From the NCBI GenBank assembly GCA_038503035.1, contig JAVSML010000985.1:7372-71371 (forward strand): 64,000 nucleotides of DNA. The letters are read 5' to 3'. Origin of the DNA: Crocodylus rhombifer (taxonomy: Eukaryota > Chordata > Crocodylia > Crocodylidae). Shown piece after piece: positions 57,798-64,000 of this stretch. Under the pieces are notes generated by a model that saw nothing but the letters and a program-made list of their open reading frames with translations, searched no databases and was not told the DNA's origin. Numbering within the stretch: position 1 is the first letter of the stretch; every line of letters begins with the position of its first letter. The position numbers were made by a program, and so were the translations under genes.

Positions 57798-57848
57798 AGG
57801 CTTAATAATACTCAGCTCTTGAATAGCATGTTTGAGCCACAGAACTCG

Positions 57849-58012
57849 TAGCACCTTACAAGCGGGGGTCAGGTTCATTTCCCTTGTTTCACAAAGTGTA
57901 GATAGCAAAGCACAGAGAACAAAATAACTTGTCCGAGGTCACCCAGAAGATCAGTGGTAGGAAAGGACCATGGTCTCCTGAGGCTCACTTCAGTGCCATT
58001 CTACTGGGCAAC
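57849..58012 (-). repeat. MIR SINE, minus strand
   Basis: GCACCTTACAAG, TTTCCCTTGTTTCACAAAGT, AACTTGTCCGAGGTCACCCA, GATCAGTGGTAGGAAAGGAC, CATGGTCTCCTGAGG and TTCAGTGCCATTCTACTGGG follow the complement of a MIR from tail to head. It sits close to another minus-strand MIR fragment. Confidence 0.75.
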
Positions 58013-58020
58013 ACTTGCTT

Positions 58021-58846
58021 AATCTAAAGTTATTTCTGAATGGCATGCCTAAGGCCACGGGTAAGAAGAAATCCAACTTGCTGATAAGGACTCCTACTTG
58101 TGTAGATGTCTCTGCATGTTGAGAAGTAAAGAGAAATTGTACTTATCATTGAGATGAAATGAGGCATCATTCAGTACTCAGAGGATGAGAGGTTGGTGAG
58201 GTAGACAGCAGGGCCTCTAAATGATATTGCCAGTAATTTACTAACAGAGCAAGAGAGAGAATGCATAAAAATAAACTATTCTTTGCCTCAGATGTTCACA
58301 AAAAGATGGGAGAGCTGGCAGAAACAGACATGCTATAGGAGAGGGAAAAGATGCAGAGAATCATACCAGAGCAGGTCAGTGAGGAACTGAAACATTTGAA
58401 GGCTGAAACACTTCAGGGCTTAATGAATGTAATCTGCTTTAAAAAAAAACAACCTTAAATTGGAGATCTGTGCCATCAGAATAAAGACTCTTGTCCCTTC
58501 ATTCCAAGCTTCTCTGTTCCTCAGAGCCAACTTTAGCAATAATTCGTATTTTTCTTAAAACCTTGCTTTTCAGGTCATATAATTACAAGACAACTTCAAC
58601 TCCCATTTCAAAGAAAAATACTTACATCTAGTTCCCACGCTTGAAGAAAGGAAGCTTGAAAACATAAAGCCCAAGTGCTAAAAACCCAAAAGAGAAATGG
58701 ACACAATTACATCTCATGATGTTTTGGGCCCTTCTTGTGATAACTGAATGCTTCAGTCCCATGGAACAGCAGACACAAACTGCAGATGTTAATGTGATTA
58801 TTGGTAGGCAGGAATGTCACCATTTCTATCGCTTGTACATACCTTT
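58021..58846. other. Unassigned sequence
   Basis: Nothing recognised. Confidence 0.4.
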
Positions 58847-59181
58847 GGATGTCTATATACGTGTTCTGGGGTGAAGGGGGTTGGGGGGCGCTTTAATTAA
58901 AATGGCAGTGAGAGCCACCCTAATTAAAGCACCTGCAGCAATGTGTATTTGGCAACCCAGGCTTCAAAATGGTGGCACAAGAGCTTTAGTTAAAGCTCAT
59001 TCAGTGAGTTTAATTAAAGCATTTCCATCACCATTTCGAAGTGCAGAGACTCTGAATAAACGTGATGAACAGGTTTCTAGAACATGCTAATTAGCGTGCT
59101 CCAGCAGATTGGATTAATCTGCTCCAACAAGGGTTAATTAGTGCACATCAGAGCAGACCTTTGGCACATATATATGTACCC
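58847..59181. mobile_element. Palindromic non-autonomous element, copy 3 of 3
   Basis: The ends GGATGTCTATATACGTGTTC and the inverse of GGCACATATATATGTACCC pair. Inside are CTTTAATTAAAATGGCAG, TAATTAAAGCACC, AGGCTTCAAAATGGTGGCAC, GCTTTAGTTAAAGCTCATTC, TTTAATTAAAGCATTTCC and CACCATTTCGAAGTGCAGAG, matching copies 19221 and 48819. A second inner pair is TTAATCTGCTCCA / TGGATTAATC. No coding capacity. Confidence 0.78.
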
Positions 59182-59475
59182 ATTAGTACTTAAACATTTG
59201 TCAGGTAAGCATAGCTTTTTTTTACTCTGAAAGCAGTGGGGGTAAAGGGAGGGGGGAAGGGTGCAGTTTGAAAATGCAAATAATCTTGGCTTGGAAATAT
59301 CGGGGATTATGAGACTTGTGGGGACCCTAAATGACACACATCTTTCAATGCTGTAGTAGGGATCACGTAGAACTAAAAATCTTAACCAAAAAGAGCTGCC
59401 ATATGTGGATATAAGCCATGACTGCATGTTTCTTGTATTTCACATACTGATTTCAGTTCAAACCGTCTTAAGGTA

Positions 59476-60510
59476 TAGAATCATAGAAAATTAGGGTTGA
59501 AAGAGACCTCAGGAGGTCATCTAGTCCAATCCCTTGCTGAAGTAGGGCCATCCCCAGTTAGATCAACCCAGACAAAACTTTGTCTAGCCAAGTTTTGAAA
59601 AACCTCCAAGGATGGAGCTTCCACCACTACTCCAGGTAACCTGTTCCAGTGTTTTACTATCCTGCTAGTGAAAAAATTCTTCCTAATATCTAACCTAAAC
59701 TTCCCTTGTTGCAACTTGAGACAATTGGTCCTTGTTCTGTCATCTGCCACCCCTGAGAACAGTTTAGCTTCATCCTCTTTTGAACCCTGCTTCAGGTAGG
59801 TGAAGGCTGCTATTAAATTCCCTCAGTCTCTTCTCTAGACTAAATAAGCCCAGTTCCCTCAATCTCTCCTCATAAGTCATGTGCCCCAGCCCCCTCACTG
59901 TTTTTGTTTCCCTCCACTGGACTCTCTCCAATTTGTGCATTGGCGACATGTAGAGGGTGCACATGGGTGCCCACTGAGTATAGCGGTGCACCCCTTACAA
60001 AAAGGCACTGCTCACCACCCCCCTCACCACCAATAGCAGCATCTGTGGGAGCTACACACTTACCACCGCCGTGCCTTGCCAGCCACCGGAGGCACGCATC
60101 TTTCATGAATTTCTCCACATCCTTTCTGTAGTGAAGGGCCCAACACTGAACACAGTACTCCAGATGTGGCCTCACCAGTGCTAAATAATCACTTCCCTTG
60201 ACCTATTGGGAACACGCCTATCAATGCAGCCCAGTATGCCATTAGCCTTCTTGGCAACAAGGGCACACTACTGGCTTATTCAGCTTATTCTCCACTGTAA
60301 CCCCCAGCTCCTTTTCTGCAGAGATGCTGCCCAGGCAGTCAGCCCCAAGCCTGTACTGGTACATGGGTTGTTCTGTCCTAAGTGCAGGACTTTGCACTTG
60401 TCCTTGTTGGACCCCATGAGATTTCTTTTGGCTCAATCCTTCAATTTGTCTACGTCACTCTGAATCCTGGCCCTACTCTCCAGCATATCTACTACTCCCC
60501 TCAGGTGTAT
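59476..60510 (-). mobile_element. CR1 LINE, 5'-truncated, minus strand, with nested insertion
   Basis: The left end AGAATCATAGAAAATTAGGG and AGAGACCTCAGGAGGTCATC mark the CR1 tail complement. The remainder tracks the 52830 copy. Minus-strand frames keep RLDIRKNFFTSRIVKHWNRL (59517-59750) and [20 protein letters not shown] (59770-59991), separated by frameshifts. A 173-bp foreign block interrupts it at 59935-60107. Truncated at about 60510. Confidence 0.93.
59935..60107. mobile_element. 173-bp insertion in CR1, unclassified
   Basis: CR1 sequence CTCTCCAATTT breaks at 59934 and resumes as CTCCACATCC at 60113, with AATTT at both borders (59930-59934 and 60108-60112), a likely 5-bp target duplication. 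The insert begins GTGCATTGGCGACATG and ends CGCATCTTTCATG. It contains GGGTGCCCACTGAGTATAGC. No terminal inverted repeat, poly-A or homology is recognised. Confidence 0.6.
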
Positions 60511-60593
60511 TTACTCTGAAGTCAGAAGCATGATTTGAAAATGGGTGGACAGTCAAGCAAGCTGTAACTTGGCTGGCTCAGATGCCTATGCTA

Positions 60594-61348
60594 TAGGGCT
60601 GTGTAAAACGGCACTGTTTCGTTTCACCTTGAGTTTTGATGGTTCGAGGGAACACTGTTTCATCTTGAATTACATTTCATAGCTGTTCTGTTCCGTTCCA
60701 TTGAAATAGAAAGGCTGTTTTGATGCCGTTTGGAGTTTCGCTGGGGATGGGAAATCAGACCAGCTGGGCTGACTTCCCATCCCCAGCACTACATCACACT
60801 GGGGCGGGGGAAGGCAGCCTAGCTGAGCTGCTTCCTGGTGCTCCCACTATATCGCGCTAGGGGCGGGAAACAGCCCAGCTGAACTGCTTCCCAGGGCCCC
60901 ACACTTGATCCTGCTGGGGCTGGGAGGCAGCTGCTTCTTGGATCCCCGTGCTTGATCATAGGAGGGGCTGGGAGCCAACTAGGCTCCCAGAAGGCAGCTC
61001 AGATTGATCAAGTGATCAAGCATGGGGCCCCAGGAAGCAGCCTGGCTGGGCTGTCTCCTTCCTCTGGCTCAATCAAGCACAGGGCCCCAGGAAGCGGCCC
61101 TGGCACAATCAAGCAGATGGGGAGGCCAGATCTTGGGCTGGGAATGGGAAGTCAGCCCAGCTGGACTGACTTCCTATCCCCAACCTATGGTCAAAACGTT
61201 TTGACTTTTGAAACGTTTCGACCAGCCTTGTTTTGTTTCAAGGCTATTTCAACTGGCTTTGTTTTGTTCCGATTTTGCTGTTTTTGACCTTGAAACTGAT
61301 TGAAACAGTGTCAGAATGAAACAGCTGGTGAAATTTCGCACAGCCCTA
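60594..61348. mobile_element. TAGGGCTGTG-family hAT-like element, 755 bp, perfect duplication
   Basis: It starts TAGGGCTGTGTAAAACGGC and ends GAAATTTCGCACAGCCCTA. The identical 8-mer CTATGCTA lies on both sides (60586-60593 and 61349-61356). AT-rich subterminal zones surround a GC-rich centre built of AGCCCAGCTGGGCTGACTTC-type modules, like the 24946 copy. It serves as the reference member that defines the family ends. No transposase. Confidence 0.95.
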
Positions 61349-61356
61349 CTATGCTA

Positions 61357-63090
61357 TGGTGAAACTTATGTGCCCAATACCCTGCATATTTCCTGTAGTA
61401 GTTAAACCATGTGAACAGTCTCTGCTGCTGCATCGTCCTTATTAACGGTACAAAAGTTAGCTAGATTAAAACTAGTTTTGGATGGTATTGCTTCCAAATC
61501 CCAGATTGCTTGGTAGACATAGATGTAGCCTTGGACCAGAAGTCATGCACACATGAAAATAATGAAAATAAAGTGAACTTCATGTGCTAAATATGAATCT
61601 CTCTCCTCTAGTATTGACTTAGTCCGGTTGTCCTTGGCAAGAGTTGACATTCCAATTCTTGCTTCTGCTTCCATATCAATAGTGAATCTGTTCAGCACCT
61701 GTCTTAATATGACACTATGTTGGAGAGTTATAGTCAACTTCTTGTATGATGAAAAGTGACTATTTCTTCCTATTCTGTGCTTCCTACTTATCCACTTTTT
61801 AATGTCTGACAGAATTTTAACCTCTTATGCTGTTATTGCTTAAGTGGTCTTTTGTAAAAGACTTTGCCAAAGTCTCTTTAACAGCAGCTTTATCACCTGT
61901 GCACCTATATTGCTGGTGTGTTTAAAAGACCTTAGTAGATTAAGGCAGCACAAACATTTATAAAAGCCTGTCTGGTCAGTTCCCATCAAATCACAATCAT
62001 TTAGTGTTTAATTCTGTCTGTGGTTAAAACAATTAATGTATCCACTATAGTGTTGAAGCAGGACTTGCTGGATCCCTCTGCTGACCTTAGAAAAGCCAGT
62101 CATTTTTCCTATCATTCAAAAAAGTAAATAAGTCTAATCACCACACTTTTTTTTAGTAGTTTGGTGACTAAGTTCATTCCAGATGTTTGCCTGAATGTTT
62201 GTCTTCACTGATGGTGACCGATTGTTTTATAGTTGTCTGTGCTGCCACAGATGTCTGATTTCACAGTCTCCCCTTTACTCCACATTTTCCAGCTATGTTT
62301 CTCAGTAGCTGAAAGCACTACCTTGGAAGAGGAACCTCTTCCACATCTTCTATGGTGAAGACTGATGTAGAGAATTCATTTTGCATCTTTTCAGTTCCTT
62401 CCCAGCAGTAGCTTCTAGTTTAGGTGACCCAGCAAACCAACAAATTAGTTCACAGGCTTCCTGTTCCTGTAATGTACGTCATGTTCTATATGTTCTTGTG
62501 GCTTTGGTTATTTGCTCTTCAAATCCCATCTACCTTTCTTACTGGCCACTTTTTTGTTCTTTCCTATTGGTTTCACTTGTGGTAGATAACACTTTTCTGA
62601 GGAGAAATCTGTATGGCTCGTATCAGAGTGTTTAGATCTCAGATGATAACCTGTTCATTAAACTTCCCCCTGATCTGTTGCCTAGGAGCAAGTTCTGCTA
62701 GAGAGAAAGAAGGTGATAAAAGGCCTAGCTCCCCATCAGGAGAACAGATTGGCAGGAGGTAGCATCTTGGAGGCCTTAAGACTGACTAAGGAAGGAGTGG
62801 TGGTGACTTCCACTAGCAAGAGTTGGTAAAAACTTGGGGAAACAGTGGATAGAGAAATCAGGGAGGAGCTAACAGGCTGCTGAGTAAGCCAGCATTAGGA
62901 AACGACCCCAGGGAAAAATAAATGCTGGAGGCTGGAACTTGACCTCTGTTTGGTAGGACTCTAGCAGGATTGAGACCCAGGCGAGGCTGTGATGCCTCCC
63001 TGGTAGCCTCACAACTCCTGCTCTGCGCTGGCTCCTAAGGTACCCTCCCTCTTTCCTCGCCTGTCATATCTTGATGTTTAGATATTGGCA
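61357..63090. other. Unassigned sequence; possible LTR-like part at 62640-63013
   Basis: No gene is recognised. The part 62640-63013 has a TATA-like GATAAAAGG at 62714-62722, AATAAA at 62917-62922 and ends near CCTCACA, an LTR-like arrangement, but I see no start and no target duplication. Confidence 0.3.
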
Positions 63091-63097
63091 CCATTCT

Positions 63098-63214
63098 GGA
63101 GGGAACCCACTGACTGATAGTGGACAACAGCTCAGTTTGGGACCTAGGGACAGCCTCTCTTTGCATACGTCCCAAAGAGAGCCCTTGTCCGCTGTCAGTC
63201 AGTGGGTTCCCTCC
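63098..63214. repeat. 30-bp inverted repeat with inner stem
   Basis: GGAGGGAACCCACTGACTGA and TAGTGGACAA (63098-63127) are inverted in 63185-63214 with 28 of 30 positions matching. Between the arms, CTCTCTTTG and CAAAGAGAG form a second perfect 9-bp pair. The whole could fold into a long two-part hairpin. It lies just upstream of the right-edge CR1. Confidence 0.9.
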
Positions 63215-63239
63215 TGAACTGCAATAATACCTGCCCTAC

Positions 63240-64000
63240 CTAGGTGGGGCTCTCCTGGCCCATCTGTACTTTGATGCATTCATTCCTGTGATTGATGGGA
63301 AGCTGGGTGACAGTGACCATGAGCTGATCACCTTCACCAACCACTGTAAAGCTGGCAAGTCAGTCAGCAACACTGAAGTCCTTGACTTCAGGAAAGCTGA
63401 CTTTGACAAGCTCAAGGAGGCTCATCAGTAAGGCCCTAAGGGACCATGACCCCAGGGGGAGGGGAATTCAGGAACAGCGGTTGCTCCTCAAGGGAGTGAT
63501 CCTCAATGCACAAGCTAAGTCTATTCCATCTTGGAGGGAAGGCAGCAAGAGGGCACAGCAGCCTCACTGGCTCTCCAGGGGCCTAGCAGACCACCTGAGG
63601 CTAAAAAGACAGGCCTACAAAGGATGGAGGTTGGGATTCACCTCCAAGGGGGAATAGTCTACACTGGTCCGGCCCTGCAGGGAGCAAACCAGGAAAGCCA
63701 AGGCTGCAACTGAACTCCAACTATCTTTGAGTATCAAGGACAATAAAAAGTCCTTTTTCAGATATGTGGGGAGCCAGAGGAAAAGCAAGGGCAATGTTGG
63801 ACCCCTGCTGAACCAGATGAGACAGCTGGCAACTGACACTCAGGAAAAAGCGAACCTATTAAATGGGCATTTTGCGTCTGTCTTCCATCAGTCCCATGGG
63901 ATGCCCATGCCCCCCATGGGACAGGGAGGTCTGGGTGAGGGAGATCCCCTGCCCTCCATTAATGCTGACCTTGTAAAGGAACACCTGGAGGGGCTGGAGG
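63240..64000 (+). mobile_element. CR1 LINE, plus strand, continues past window edge
   Basis: The plus strand encodes the end of the CR1 endonuclease domain and the start of the RT region. LGDSDHELITF corresponds to the LG.SDHE..EF block, and LDFRKADFDKLKE and KSFFRYVGSQRKSKGNVGPL to later CR1 landmarks. It is the only CR1 in the window in this orientation. The 5' end is truncated near 63230-63240 and the 3' end lies outside. Confidence 0.93.
63243..64000 (+). pseudogene. CR1 ORF2 segment, one frameshift and one stop
   Basis: The first part (to about 63420) reads DGKLGDSDHELITF and LDFRKADFDKLKEA. A frameshift near 63420 moves to the frame carrying SKALRDHDPRGRGIQEQRLL and LKRQAYKGWRLGFTSKGE. 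A TAG at 63655-63657 follows, and then the same frame stays open to the window end with REQTRKAKAATELQLSLSIK, KDNKKSFFRYVGSQRKS, NVGPLL and LLNGHFASVF. Few defects for about 250 codons make this the youngest-looking coding LINE piece here. Whether the rest is intact is outside the window. Confidence 0.9.

Noticed and set aside
1..64000. Bacterial or phage features, CRISPR arrays, operons
   Set aside because: CR1, MIR, hAT and LTR content shows vertebrate nuclear DNA. The tandem repeats present are minisatellites with no regular unique spacers.

Overview
Vertebrate nuclear DNA from a large, CpG-poor, repeat-rich genome. The repeat set is CR1 LINEs with 3' ends anchored at TCATAGATTCATAG-type tails, MIR-like SINEs, many short hAT-type elements, LTRs, and remains of a Ty3/gypsy element. 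This fits a sauropsid, and most likely a crocodilian (alligator-like); a turtle is the main alternative. A run of 10 N at 12902-12911 shows this is an assembled scaffold. I found no host protein-coding exon, rRNA or functional tRNA that I can defend. The window is intergenic or deep-intronic sequence built from layered transposon insertions.

Layout. 1-7.4 kb: a poly-T start, a MIR-like SINE, a hAT element with a perfect 8-bp target duplication (1638-2289), a (TG)n tract and an LTR-like block (about 2.9-3.9 kb). 7.4-10.7 kb: a 3.3-kb hAT-like composite carrying GC-rich repeated modules and a nested LTR-like insertion with a minisatellite. 10.7-13.5 kb: plain sequence, an old CR1/L3-like remnant and a minisatellite containing the N gap. 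13.5-17.3 kb: two hAT-like elements and two CR1 copies; the larger CR1 has lost the catalytic block of its reverse transcriptase. 19.2-24 kb: a palindromic element, a small hAT element, decayed Ty3/gypsy pol split by a complete minus-strand solo LTR (21765-22756), then another hAT element. 24.9-29.7 kb: a second TAGGGCTGTG-family hAT, a hairpin element, and an old CR1 split twice by hAT insertions. 31.0-32.1 kb: a minus-strand LTR-like element containing a tRNA-Gly-like segment. 33.7-36.9 kb: a MIR and two more CTAGG-family hAT copies. 37-47 kb: mostly unassigned sequence with one 213-codon open frame of unknown meaning, a Tigger-like element (41795-42371) and a long inverted repeat. 47-53.9 kb: two CAGGGATCC-family hAT elements, a palindromic element and CR1 copies. 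54-64 kb: hairpins, two minus-strand MIRs, a third palindromic element, a CR1 carrying a small nested insertion, a third TAGGGCTGTG element with a perfect 8-bp duplication, and at the right edge a plus-strand CR1 whose ORF2 is damaged only by one frameshift and one stop in the visible part.

The most informative content is the insertion order and the families rather than gene function. Four non-autonomous families recur within 64 kb, and several copies keep diagnosable terminal inverted repeats and 8-bp duplications. Family names are by pattern only; no database search was possible.
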